Source: Pseudonocardia hierapolitana
Lineage (GTDB): Bacteria; Actinomycetota; Actinomycetes; Mycobacteriales; Pseudonocardiaceae
Length of the DNA stretch: 64,000 nucleotides
Assembly: GCF_007994075.1 (NCBI RefSeq)
Contig: NZ_VIWU01000001.1
Coordinates: 1,674,001-1,738,000, forward strand
Direction: 5' to 3'
Positions 34,501-43,104 of this stretch are shown piece after piece (the stretch's first letter is position 1; every line of letters starts with the position of its first letter). The notes beneath the pieces are model-generated. The model was not told where the DNA came from. It searched no databases and worked only from the letters and a program-made list of their open reading frames with translations. Position numbers and translations under genes: made by a program.

Positions 34501-36084
34501 ATGGCTCGGGCGCAAGGAGCGGTCGAACAGCTCATCCGGCAACGCGTCGCGGACCATCCCGACGATCCCTGGCTGTTGTGGCACGACGATCGGGTCCCGT
34601 GGCGCGACGTGCTGTCGAACGCGCAGCGGACGGCGAACGGGCTGCTGGAGCTCGGGATCCGCCCCGGCGAGCGAGTGGCGATCATGATGGCGAACCGCCC
34701 GGAGTTCATCTGGGTGCACCTGGGGATCCTGCTGATCGGTGCCTCGTCGGTGCCGGTGAACATCTCCCAGCGCGGCCCGACACTCACCCACATCCTGGCC
34801 GATTCCGATACCGCCGCCGTGGTCTGCCAGCGGGATCTGCGGGACGTGGTGCTCGCCGTTCGCGACGATCTTCCCGCCCTTCGCTGCGTGATCGCCGAGG
34901 GAGGTCCCGGTGGCGGCGTCGACTGCGACCTCGAACGGCTGCTCTCGGGAGCCGACCGCGAACCGGACGTCGAGCTCGCCGAACCGACGGGTGGCGTCGG
35001 GATGATGTACACGTCCGGCACCACCGGCCCGCCCAAGGGCGTTGTGGCCACGAACTACGACCTCACCCCGCTCACGGTGCTGCTCGAGTCCTCGGGTGTG
35101 CGGCCGGGCGAGACGATGTACACCGGGCTGCCGCTCTTCCACGGCAACGCGCTGCTGGTCTCGATGATCGGATCGATCATCCGCGACGCCAGGCTCGCGC
35201 TGGCGCCGCGGTTCACCGCATCGGGTTTCTTCGACGACTGCCGCCGTTACGGGGCCGTGGCGGCCAACTCCCTCGGCGGGATGATCTCGATCCTGCTCAA
35301 GCAGCCCGATCGCCCCGACGACCGGGACAACCCGCTGCGCGTCGTGCTGTCCGCAGGATGCCCGCCGGATCGGTGGCGGGAGTTCGAGGAGCGCTTCGGC
35401 GTCCGCATCATCGAGTGGTTCGGCATGGTCGACTCGCCCGGCATCCTGCTCAACGACGTGGGCCGGGTCGGGTCGATGGGGCGTTCCGGGGTGTCCGGCG
35501 TCGAGTTCCGGGTGGTCGACGACGACGACCGACCGCAGCCCCCCGGCACCGTCGGCGAGCTGGTGTTCCGCCACCCCAGAGGCCGGATGACGACGTACCA
35601 CAAACTTCCCGATGCGACCGAGCGGGCGTACCGAGGCGGCTGGTTCCACTCCGGCGACCTCGCGGAGTACGACGAGGACGGGTTCTTCTACTACCGGGGA
35701 CGCAAGACGGAGTCGATGCGCCGGCTCGGCGAGAACATCTCGGCCTGGGAGATCGAAACGGTCGTGAACAGCCATCGGGGCGTCCTGGAGAGTGCAGCCC
35801 ATTCCGTGGCGTCCGACCTCGGCGAGGACGAGGTGAAGGTCTGCATCGTCGCGCGCCCGGGCATGACCGTCACCCCCGAGGAGATCCTCGACCACTGCGC
35901 GGGCCGGATCGCGCGGCACGCGATGCCGCGCTACGTGGAGTTCCTCGACGAGCTGCCCAAGACCGCCACCGAGCGCAACCAGTACGCGGCGCTGCGGGCC
36001 CGTGGCGTGACGCCCGGAACGTGGGACCGCGAGCAGGCCGGCTACCCCATCGGCAAAGCCGACGCTGGACGGAGGAGCGGATGA
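34501..36084 (+). CDS. Acyl-CoA synthetase (AMP-forming), A10 lysine replaced
   Basis: A 527-residue ANL-family ligase that should activate a carboxylic acid with ATP and CoA. The ATP-binding A3 motif is YTSGTTGPPKG (170-180). GWFHSGDLAEYDEDGFFYYR is the A7 region and RGRKTESMRRLGENISAWEI the hinge and A8. The A10 region reads ELPKTATERNQYAALRA. In most ligases this is PKTxTGK or TEK with a catalytic lysine; here Arg stands in its place. This could weaken adenylation or suit a special substrate. The ATG at 34501 follows GGAGGCGGCG. Its stop overlaps the thiolase start (ATGA). The overall sequence resembles crotonobetaine/carnitine-CoA ligases. Confidence 0.87.
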   Translation: MARAQGAVEQLIRQRVADHPDDPWLLWHDDRVPWRDVLSNAQRTANGLLELGIRPGERVAIMMANRPEFIWVHLGILLIGASSVPVNISQRGPTLTHILADSDTAAVVCQRDLRDVVLAVRDDLPALRCVIAEGGPGGGVDCDLERLLSGADREPDVELAEPTGGVGMMYTSGTTGPPKGVVATNYDLTPLTVLLESSGVRPGETMYTGLPLFHGNALLVSMIGSIIRDARLALAPRFTASGFFDDCRRYGAVAANSLGGMISILLKQPDRPDDRDNPLRVVLSAGCPPDRWREFEERFGVRIIEWFGMVDSPGILLNDVGRVGSMGRSGVSGVEFRVVDDDDRPQPPGTVGELVFRHPRGRMTTYHKLPDATERAYRGGWFHSGDLAEYDEDGFFYYRGRKTESMRRLGENISAWEIETVVNSHRGVLESAAHSVASDLGEDEVKVCIVARPGMTVTPEEILDHCAGRIARHAMPRYVEFLDELPKTATERNQYAALRARGVTPGTWDREQAGYPIGKADAGRRSG

Positions 36085-37307
36085 GCGATGTCGTGATCGC
36101 CGGAGCGGCGATGACCCGCTTCGGCAAGTTCCCCGACAGCACCATCAGGGTGCTGGCCGAGGAAGCGGTGTCAGACGCGCTCGCCGACGCCGCTATCGGC
36201 GCAGCCGACGTCGGGATGGTGTTCTTCTCCAACGCCGTCGCCGGGATCATCACCGGTCAGGAGATGATCCGCGGCCAGGTGGCGCTGCGGCACACCGGCC
36301 TGCTCGGGTTGCCGATGGTCAACGTCGAGAACGCGTGCGCGTCCGCCTCCACCGCGTTCCACCTCGCGGTCGGCGCCGTCGCGTCCGGCTCGGTGGACGT
36401 GGCGCTCGCCGTCGGCGCGGAGAAGATGACCCATGAGGACAAGGCGCGCTCATTCGCGGCGATCGGCACCGCCGTCGACCTCCTCCAGCTCGAGGACCTC
36501 AAGCAGTGGGCCCGCGGCGGCTCGGCAGGCTCCCCGCTGCCCGAGGAGGCGGAAGACTCCAGCGGCAAGCGATCGTTCTTCATGGACGTGTACGCCGCCA
36601 ACACCAGGGCGTACATGGAAGCCACCGGAGCGACGGTCGATGACTTCGCCGAGGTCGCCGTCAAGAGCCACGAGCACGCGGCGTTGAACCCGAAGGCGCA
36701 GTACCGCTCTCCGGTCAGCCGGGAGGAGGTGCTGGCCAGCCGCATGGTGTCCGACCCACTCACGCTGTTGATGTGCTCCCCGATCGGCGACGGTGCCGCC
36801 GCCGTGGTGGTGTGCTCGGCCGAGCGGGCCAAGCGGTTGGGCGCCGACGCGGTGCGGGTGCGCAGCTGTGCGCTGGTATCGGGCATGGACCGAACCGGCG
36901 ACGAGCCCGGGGCGGTCGAGCGAGCGGCGGCACGGGCCTACGAGGCCGGCGGGATCGGGCCTGCCGATCTCGACGTCGTCGAGCTGCACGACGCCGCGGC
37001 CCCCGCCGAGCTGATGACCTACGAGGAGCTCGGGATGTGCGCTCGCGGCGAGGGCGCGGCCCTGCTGCGCTCCGGCGAGACCCGGCTCGGTGGGCGGCGC
37101 GTCGTGAACCCGAGCGGAGGGCTGCTGTCCAAGGGGCACCCGATCGGCGCGACCGGCTGCGGCCAGATCGTCGAGCTGGCCGATCAGCTGCGCGGCAGGT
37201 GCGGGGAACGGCAGGTCGAGGGGGCGCGGACCGCACTGGCGGAGAACGGCGGCGGGTTCCTCGGCCGGGACGCCGCAGCGATGGTCGTCACGGTGCTGTC
37301 GAACTAG
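36081..37307 (+). CDS. Thiolase (SCP2/acetyl-CoA acetyltransferase-like)
   Basis: A 408-residue thiolase-fold enzyme, MSDVVIAGAAMTRFGKFPDS. The nucleophilic Cys86 lies in VNVENACASASTAFHLAV, and the catalytic His near 353 in GGLLSKGHPIGATGCGQIVE. The C-terminal CxG motif of classical thiolases is replaced by ENGGGFLGRD, which fits the SCP2-thiolase group that cleaves rather than condenses. It should release acetyl- or propionyl-CoA from a 3-ketoacyl-CoA made after the CoA ligase step. The ATG overlaps the ligase stop. The nitroreductase gene follows 38 bases later. Confidence 0.88.
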   Translation: MSDVVIAGAAMTRFGKFPDSTIRVLAEEAVSDALADAAIGAADVGMVFFSNAVAGIITGQEMIRGQVALRHTGLLGLPMVNVENACASASTAFHLAVGAVASGSVDVALAVGAEKMTHEDKARSFAAIGTAVDLLQLEDLKQWARGGSAGSPLPEEAEDSSGKRSFFMDVYAANTRAYMEATGATVDDFAEVAVKSHEHAALNPKAQYRSPVSREEVLASRMVSDPLTLLMCSPIGDGAAAVVVCSAERAKRLGADAVRVRSCALVSGMDRTGDEPGAVERAAARAYEAGGIGPADLDVVELHDAAAPAELMTYEELGMCARGEGAALLRSGETRLGGRRVVNPSGGLLSKGHPIGATGCGQIVELADQLRGRCGERQVEGARTALAENGGGFLGRDAAAMVVTVLSN

Positions 37308-37345
37308 GGCTTCGAACCCGGGCCATCGAGTGGAGGAGACGATTC

Positions 37346-38128
37346 ATGGAGTTCAAGCAGGTCGTCGGCGACCGGCGCACCATCCGGTTCTTCGAGCCGA
37401 ACCAGCCGGTCGAACCGGAGAAGATCCAGGTCATGTTGGAGGCCGCCAACCGTGCCTCCCGTGCTGTGAACGCCGACTTCATCAAGGCCGTTGTGTGCTA
37501 CCGCGACGAGCTGACCGACGATGTGCGCGAACAGCTCAAGACTCCCACCACGACCGTCCAGCTCGATCTCGCCCCGGTGGCGATCTTCTGGTACGGCGAC
37601 CTGACCTTCGCCCAGGGCGCGCAGGAGCGGCTCAAGGAGCTCACCGACCTCGGGGCGCTGCCCGTGACGCACGGCTGGTCGCACGCCTACGTCGACGAGG
37701 TTGCCTACGCCCAGGTCGTCGAGCCGCTGTCGAAGGACGCGACGGCGAGCGTCTGGGCGGTCTCGGTCGAGTGCGGCCTTGCCATCGCGCAGGCGATGCT
37801 GGCCGGCGTCGACGAGGGCCTCGGCGTCGGCCTGCACGCCTTCAACTCCGAGGTCGCGAAGAAGGCGCTCGACATCCCCGACACCTGGCTCCCGATGTGG
37901 ATGCTGCTGGTCGGCTACCCCGCCGAGGACCGCAAGGCCGGTGGCCAGCGACCGCGCCGGTCACTGTCGACGAACTTCCACCGGGGTCGCTACGGCAATC
38001 CCTGGGAGGAGATCCCCGAGGTGACCGAGCGACTCCGGAAGGAGGGGATGATCCAGGAACCGATGGACCCCGAGGCGCGCGCCCGCGAGGTCCGACAGCT
38101 GGCCGAGCGCTTCGGCCTGCCCCTGTGA
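37346..38128 (+). CDS. Nitroreductase-family flavoprotein
   Basis: A 260-residue FMN-dependent nitroreductase-fold protein, MEFKQVVGDRRTIRFFEPNQ PVEP with the family opening RRTIRFF and the FMN contact MLEAANRASRAVNADFIKAV. ASVWAVSVECGLAIAQAMLA is the dimer helix and GVGLHAFNSEVAKKALDIPD follows. It could reduce nitro groups, quinones or enoyl bonds with NAD(P)H. The ATG has GGAGGAGACG upstream. Its stop overlaps the next gene (GTGA). Its place with a CoA ligase and thiolase suggests a reductive step in degradation of an aromatic or alicyclic acid. Confidence 0.88.
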   Translation: MEFKQVVGDRRTIRFFEPNQPVEPEKIQVMLEAANRASRAVNADFIKAVVCYRDELTDDVREQLKTPTTTVQLDLAPVAIFWYGDLTFAQGAQERLKELTDLGALPVTHGWSHAYVDEVAYAQVVEPLSKDATASVWAVSVECGLAIAQAMLAGVDEGLGVGLHAFNSEVAKKALDIPDTWLPMWMLLVGYPAEDRKAGGQRPRRSLSTNFHRGRYGNPWEEIPEVTERLRKEGMIQEPMDPEARAREVRQLAERFGLPL

Positions 38129-38478
38129 CGGGGCCGGTTCACGGCGCGCCGTCGGTCCAGCGTTGGTTCGCCAGTGCCGGCCACGACCGCGGTCCCTCCG
38201 ACGTACAGGATCACTACTTGCGCGTCCTCGCAGACTTCTGCGCCCACGTCGGCAAGGCACCCGACGAGTTGGTGGCTTTCTGCTTCCTCCGCAAGCGGGA
38301 CACCGGCGTGCGGTTCGTCAGCGTCAAACGCCGCGTCGCGGTCAACGAATGGATCGAGGAGTTCGCGGCCGAACAGGGGTGGGAGGGCAAGGAGGCGGTG
38401 TCCAACGCCAACATCATCAGGGGGTTCCTCATTCACAACGGGGTGCTGATCCAGGGGAGGGTCTGGACCGGCGACTGA
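38125..38478 (+). CDS. Small protein resembling a lone tyrosine-recombinase core-binding domain
   Basis: A 117-residue protein, GTG start overlapping the nitroreductase stop (GTGA). Residues about 14-110 (FASAGHDRGPSDVQDHYLRV; ADFCAHVGKAPDELVAFCFL; NANIIRGFLIHNGVLIQGRV) have the four-helix SAM-like pattern of integrase N-terminal core-binding domains. The catalytic domain is absent, and the protein ends naturally at GRVWTGD. It may be a DNA-binding or regulatory protein recruited to the operon, or a chance likeness. The coupling argues that it is a real gene of this operon. Confidence 0.6.
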   Translation: MTGPVHGAPSVQRWFASAGHDRGPSDVQDHYLRVLADFCAHVGKAPDELVAFCFLRKRDTGVRFVSVKRRVAVNEWIEEFAAEQGWEGKEAVSNANIIRGFLIHNGVLIQGRVWTGD

Positions 38479-38761
38479 CTGGCAACTCGGTTTCCAGCAC
38501 CCAACCCATGGGACCGGAAAGGTACCGACAAGCTTGAATCTCGCCTCAAACCGAATGGAAGGCATCGAGCCGATGGATCAGCAGCTGCGCATAGGGGCCA
38601 TGAGCGGACATCGGCGAGGGCCTCGGGTCAGGTGAGATCAGCCGAAGACGACCAAGCTTCCTCATCATCCGGGTGCTGCCCTACGTGACGTCACCCGCCA
38701 GCTCCACGCTGACACCCCGCGTCAACCGATCCGCCTCTAGAAGGATGGCGCGGACGGTGCT

Positions 38762-39682
38762 GTGCTGGACGGACCAGCGGTGGGAACCCTGCCGCCCCGG
38801 ACCGCCGGGAGCGCCGTGACCGTACGCAGAACCCGCCCCGACGACGGCCTCTTCGGACCCGCCTCCGTCACGTGGCGCGTGCACCTGGAACCCGTGCTCT
38901 GGGTCGGCGGCTTCCGCGCGCTGCTGCTGCAGTCGCTGCACCCCCGCGTGATCCGGGCGACGTACCAGAACTCGGCTCTGTTCGACCCGCGCCGGGCGAT
39001 GTCGCGCTTCCAACGAACCGTCGAGTTCGTGGGCGTGCGCACGTACGGTTCCAGCGCCGACGTCGAACGGGCCGCGGCGCGGGTGCGCAGGCTGCACGCC
39101 GCGCTGCGCGGCCACGACCCGGACACCGGCGAGACGTTCCGCATCGACGAGCCGCCCTACCTGCTGTGGGTGCACTGCGCTGAGATCGACTCCTACACCG
39201 ACATCGCTCTGCGGGCCGGCGTGATCGACGAGGGCGAGGCCGAGCAATACCTCGCCGAGAGCGTGCGCGCCGCCCGCGTGGTGGGGCTGCGTGATGCACC
39301 GGCCTCCCGGGCCGAGATGCGGGAGTACTTGCGGCGCACGAGGCCGGTGCTCAGATTGACCGACGAGGCACGCATCGCCGTCGGCGGGATCTTCGCTCCG
39401 CGCGGCCAGGCGCCCACCGCCACAAAGGTGGCGGTCCCGGCACTCGCCACGCTTGCGATGGCGACGCTCCCGCGGTGGGCCCGGCGGATGTACGGACTGC
39501 CCGGGATCCCGACCACCGACCTGGGCGCCACGATCACCCTGCGCGCCCTCCGGCTGGCCACCAGCCTGCTGCCCGACGCGCCCGCCCCGCCGGACATCGA
39601 GCGGGCCCGCCGGCTTGTGCGTGATCGACCACGAAAACGGCTTGCCCTCGCGACCGGCAGCAAGGTCGGGCAACCCGGCTGA
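38762..39682 (+). CDS. Oxygenase MpaB-family protein (DUF2236)
   Basis: A 306-residue protein of the latex-clearing/MpaB group, which includes haem b-dependent oxygenases. The usual opening DDGLFGPASVTWRVHLEPVL is followed by FRALLLQSLHPRVIRATYQN, RTVEFVGVRTYGS and a later LLWVHCAEIDSYTDIALRAG, holding the conserved His and Arg residues. GTG at 38762 is taken as the start, but GTG at 38816 is equally possible. A 283-bp gap upstream holds a GTGACGTCAC palindrome at 38685-38694 and no clear gene. Substrate unknown. Confidence 0.8.
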   Translation: MLDGPAVGTLPPRTAGSAVTVRRTRPDDGLFGPASVTWRVHLEPVLWVGGFRALLLQSLHPRVIRATYQNSALFDPRRAMSRFQRTVEFVGVRTYGSSADVERAAARVRRLHAALRGHDPDTGETFRIDEPPYLLWVHCAEIDSYTDIALRAGVIDEGEAEQYLAESVRAARVVGLRDAPASRAEMREYLRRTRPVLRLTDEARIAVGGIFAPRGQAPTATKVAVPALATLAMATLPRWARRMYGLPGIPTTDLGATITLRALRLATSLLPDAPAPPDIERARRLVRDRPRKRLALATGSKVGQPG

Positions 39683-39727
39683 CAGCGGTGACGACGCAGT
39701 CCCTCCAATCGGCGACGGAGGTCGGAC

Positions 39728-41369
39728 ATGGCCGACACCGAAGTGTTGATCGTGGGCGCGGGGCCCGTCGGGCTCACTGCGGCGCTCGAGCTGCGCCGCC
39801 GGGGCGTTGGCTGCCGGGTGATCGACCGGCTGGCCGCCCCCGCCCAATATGCCAAGGCGGTCGGTATCCAGCCGCGCACCCTGGAGCTGTGGGAGGCGGC
39901 CGGTGTGCTCACCCGCGCGCTCGACGCCGCGACCCCGATGCACGGCCAGATCGTCTTCGTGAACGGGCAACAGGTCGGACGCATGGAGTTGGCGCTGCCA
40001 CCCGATGTGCCCTACGGCTTCGTTCGGGTTGCCGCAGTACGAGACGGAGCGGCTGCTCGCCGACCGGCTAGCCGAGCTCGGCGGCCGGGTCGAACGCGGC
40101 GTGGAGCTCGTGTGCTTCGCCCAGGACACCGACGGCGTCACGGCCGTGCTGCGCGGGCCGGACGGCGAGTCGCAGGTGTGGGCGGACTATCTCGTCGGGT
40201 GCGACGGCGCGCACAGCGCTGTCCGCAAGGGCCTCGGACTGGCGTTCACGGGCGACGCGTTCCCCGAGGAGTACATGCTCGGCGATGTGCAGGTCGACTG
40301 GAACCAGCCGGTGGGCTACGGCATCCGGTCGATGCACCAGGTCGACGGGAACACCGACGACGTGCTCGTCGCGATCCCCTTGCCCGGCCGACGCCGGTAC
40401 CGGATGTCGATGTTGGTTCCCGACGTGCTGGCCTCCGCGCCGGCACAGCAGGACGGTGTCGAGCACGGCCTCGAGTCCGACCGCGCCCCGCAGCTCCAAC
40501 ACATCCAGGCCGTCCTGGACCGGCTCGCCCCCGAGCCGACCCGCGCATCCCACCTCAGGTGGTCGTCGGTGTTCCGCATCAGCCACCGCATCGTCGATCG
40601 CTACCAACGCGGCCGGGTGTTCGTGGCCGGAGACGCCGCGCACATCCACCCCCCGACCGGCGCGCAGGGGATGAACACCGGCATCCAGGACGCGGTCGCG
40701 CTGGCGTGGAGGTTGGCGCTGGCCGTCAAGGGCATGGCCGCCGATGGACTGCTGGAAAGCTACGACGCGGAACGACGCCCCGTCGGCGAGGAAGTGGTGG
40801 GCCGCACCGTGCGGCACGCCCGCGCCGGCTTCGAGACCGACGACCCGGAGACCATGCTCCGCCGCGAGGCCCAACTGCTGGTCGCATACCCGGACAGCCC
40901 GCTGGTCGGCGAAGGCGCCGGCGCCGAAGCGCTCAAAGGGGGACCAGCTCCCGGCTCGCGCGCTCCGGACTGCCGGGGCTTGCGTCGCCCCGCGGTGGCA
41001 TTCCCACTCCGGCTGCACGAGCTGCTCGACGGGCGACGCCACACACTGCTGCTCTGCGCCGACGAGGCCGAGCAGCTCGCCGAACTGGCAGCCGTCGTGG
41101 CGCTGGCTCGGGACCGGGCCAAGGGCCACGTCGACGTCCGACTCGTCCTCGCCGCCGACTCGGAGATCAGCGACGACACGGCCGGCGGGCTGCTCGACGG
41201 ACCCCCGGTGCCGGTGGTGCGGGACTCGGCCGGTGAGTTCCAGACCGCCTACGGCGCGGTCGGTGGCTGCTGCTACCTCATCCGCCCCGATGGGCAGGTC
41301 GGGTTCCGTGCGGGTCGGACGCGCGCCGAGGAGCTGGGGGCCCACCTCGCCAAAGTCCTAGCCGCCTGA
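39728..41369 (+). pseudogene. FAD-dependent aromatic monooxygenase, frameshifted
   Basis: The two frames together make a PHBH/PheA-type flavin monooxygenase of about 545 residues. Frame one holds the FAD site VLIVGAGPVGLTAALELRRR and runs to ALPPDVPYGF. Frame two continues from GLPQYETERLLADRLAELGG with the DG motif LVGCDGAHSAVRKGLG, the GD motif VFVAGDAAHIHPPTGAQGMN and a C-terminal thioredoxin-like domain. The shift lies at about 40018-40026 (GGCTTCGTTCGGGTTGCC), where one base is extra. The rest is well kept, so the lesion is recent or a sequencing error. If intact it would hydroxylate an aromatic ring. Confidence 0.85.
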
Positions 41370-41494
41370 TCGTCCTCGTGTCGCCCCATGGTCAGAGAAC
41401 CACCGGCTCGCATGCTGTTGCCCTCGGTGGCGCCAGCCGCAGGTCATTTTGGAGGGCGGGGGCGGGCCATGCATACCACCGCATCTCGGCGGTC

Positions 41495-41626
41495 ATGACA
41501 CGCGAACTCGCGCGCCAGATCGGGCCGTCGCAGCGGAGGATCCAGCGGTACCGGGCGGAGGGGTTGATCACGTCCGTGGTCGAGTCGAAGGATGGCCATG
41601 CCCGGTGGCCTCATCGAGCTGGGTGA
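41495..41626 (+). pseudogene. Helix-turn-helix gene 5' fragment
   Basis: Reads MTRELARQIGPSQRRIQRYR and AEGLITSVVESKDGHARW, like the start of a MerR/excisionase-type DNA-binding protein, then runs into unrelated sequence and a stop. Part of the 579-bp remnant gap 41370-41948. Confidence 0.4.
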
Positions 41627-41642
41627 GGACGTCGGTCCGGCC

Positions 41643-41825
41643 GCCGTCGGTCGCGTGCGCCAACCAGTTCGGCGCGCTGAATGTGCCGTCCGGCTGGCTC
41701 CTGGAGACCCAGACCCCGGCACCACCGAACCCGACGATGTCCGCCCGCCCGTCCCCGGCGGTATCAGCCACGAACCGCGGATGCCGTTCCACCCGCCCCC
41801 GGCGTTGTAGCCAGTGCTCACGATG
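41643..41825 (-). pseudogene. FG-GAP/VCBS repeat protein fragment
   Basis: On the minus strand, STGYNAGG in one frame is followed, after a one-base shift at about 41797, by RHPRFVADTAGDGRADIVGF and GGAGVWVSRSQPDGTFSAPN. These are one to two calcium-binding VCBS/FG-GAP repeats (DGRADIVGFG). It is a piece of a larger secreted repeat protein. Confidence 0.65.
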
Positions 41826-41948
41826 ATGACAGGTGACAGGTTATGCGCGGTGGCTGCGCGCGGTGCTGATCCCGTCCAGGAAGGCGGAGGATCTGTTCGC
41901 CGGCTGGTGGCAGGTGATCGAGCTACCGCCGTGCCCGACAATGCGCGG

Positions 41949-43088
41949 ATGACGCGCACCGATCCCGCGGTCGTCGCGGGACAGGCCATGGCGATCGCGG
42001 ACGCGTGGTCGCCGCCCGACGCCCCGCAGAGCTGGTGGCTCACCTCGGCGACGTTCGCGGCGATCGCGCGGGAGGACGTCCTGCGGGAGCTGGCCGCCGA
42101 GATCCCACCCGACCGCCTTCCGCCGCTGCTGCTGGCCGCGGTCCTCGAGTACCTCGTCGGGGCCGAGCCGGATGCGCCGATCGCGCGGCACTACCCCGTG
42201 CCGGGAGGCGAGCAGCCGCCGCCGGATCCCGCGTTCGGCGCCGAGCTGGCGGCGTTCGCGGCCGCGCGGAGGGACCGCGTCGCACAGCTGTGCGAGGCGC
42301 ACCGCTACCAGATGAACGAGGTCGCCCGCTGCGTTGATGTGCTGCCTGCGCTCGGCATGATCGCCGCCGCCGACGATCGCCCGATCGCACTGGTCGACCT
42401 GGGCACCGGCGCCGGGCTCGGCCTGCATCTGGACCGCTACCGCTATACCTACCGCGCACCCGACGGATCCGCCCGCACGGTCGGCGACCCGGCGGCCCCG
42501 GTGCGCCTGTCCTGCGTTGTGCGCGCGGGAGCGCCGCCGCTGCCACCCTCGGTGCCCGTGATCGCCGACCGGGTCGGGATCGACGTCGAGCCGCTGGACC
42601 TCACCGACCCCGACACACTGGCCTGGCTCGCCGCCTGCGTCCCTCCCGAGGCGGGCGCGGTCACACGGTTCGCGGAAGCGTCGACGCTTGCCCGCGCCGA
42701 GCCCGCGCGGTCGGTGCGCGGCAGCCTGCTCGACGTGCTGTCCGACGTGGTCGCCGACCTCCCGCCCGACGCGCTGGTCTGCCTCGTCGACACCTATGTG
42801 CACGTCTTCCTGCCCCCGGCGGACCTCGCCCGGTTCGACGACCTCCTCGCGCAGATCGGCCGCGGGCGAGACCTCGACTGGGTGTCGGTGGACCCCCTCG
42901 TCCCGCTCGGCCCCGACGCGCGGCGCACGGTCCAGCACCTCGACGTCCCCCCGGAGTGGATCGAGGAGAACCGGAAGGGCGGCGTGTTCGGCGTGATCGG
43001 ACACGTCCGGATCCGGGACGGGGTGCGCACGGGGACCGTGCTCGGCCGGGCGCACCCCGGGGCCGCCTGGCTGGAGTGGACGGGCTAG
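41949..43088 (+). CDS. DUF2332 family protein
   Basis: A 379-residue protein, MTRTDPAVVAGQAMAIADAW onward, matching the actinobacterial DUF2332 pattern: an N-terminal helical region with LLLAAVLEYLVGAEPDAPIA and HRYQMNEVARCVDVLPALGM, then a methyltransferase-like centre IALVDLGTGAGLGLHLDRYR, and a C-terminal domain ending GRAHPGAAWLEWTG. The GxGxG-like stretch suggests a Rossmann fold, but no activity is known. ATG at 41949 follows no strong SD. Convergent with the CDF transporter gene; the 16-bp gap leaves no room for a long terminator. Confidence 0.82.
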   Translation: MTRTDPAVVAGQAMAIADAWSPPDAPQSWWLTSATFAAIAREDVLRELAAEIPPDRLPPLLLAAVLEYLVGAEPDAPIARHYPVPGGEQPPPDPAFGAELAAFAAARRDRVAQLCEAHRYQMNEVARCVDVLPALGMIAAADDRPIALVDLGTGAGLGLHLDRYRYTYRAPDGSARTVGDPAAPVRLSCVVRAGAPPLPPSVPVIADRVGIDVEPLDLTDPDTLAWLAACVPPEAGAVTRFAEASTLARAEPARSVRGSLLDVLSDVVADLPPDALVCLVDTYVHVFLPPADLARFDDLLAQIGRGRDLDWVSVDPLVPLGPDARRTVQHLDVPPEWIEENRKGGVFGVIGHVRIRDGVRTGTVLGRAHPGAAWLEWTG

Positions 43089-43104
43089 GGCTAGGGCACT
43101 GGGT

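Noticed and set aside
38681..38790. Minus-strand tail ending SVQHSTVRAILLEADRLTRG and VSVELAGDV
   Set aside because: Looks faintly like the end of a regulator, but no start and no recognisable family; too weak to annotate.
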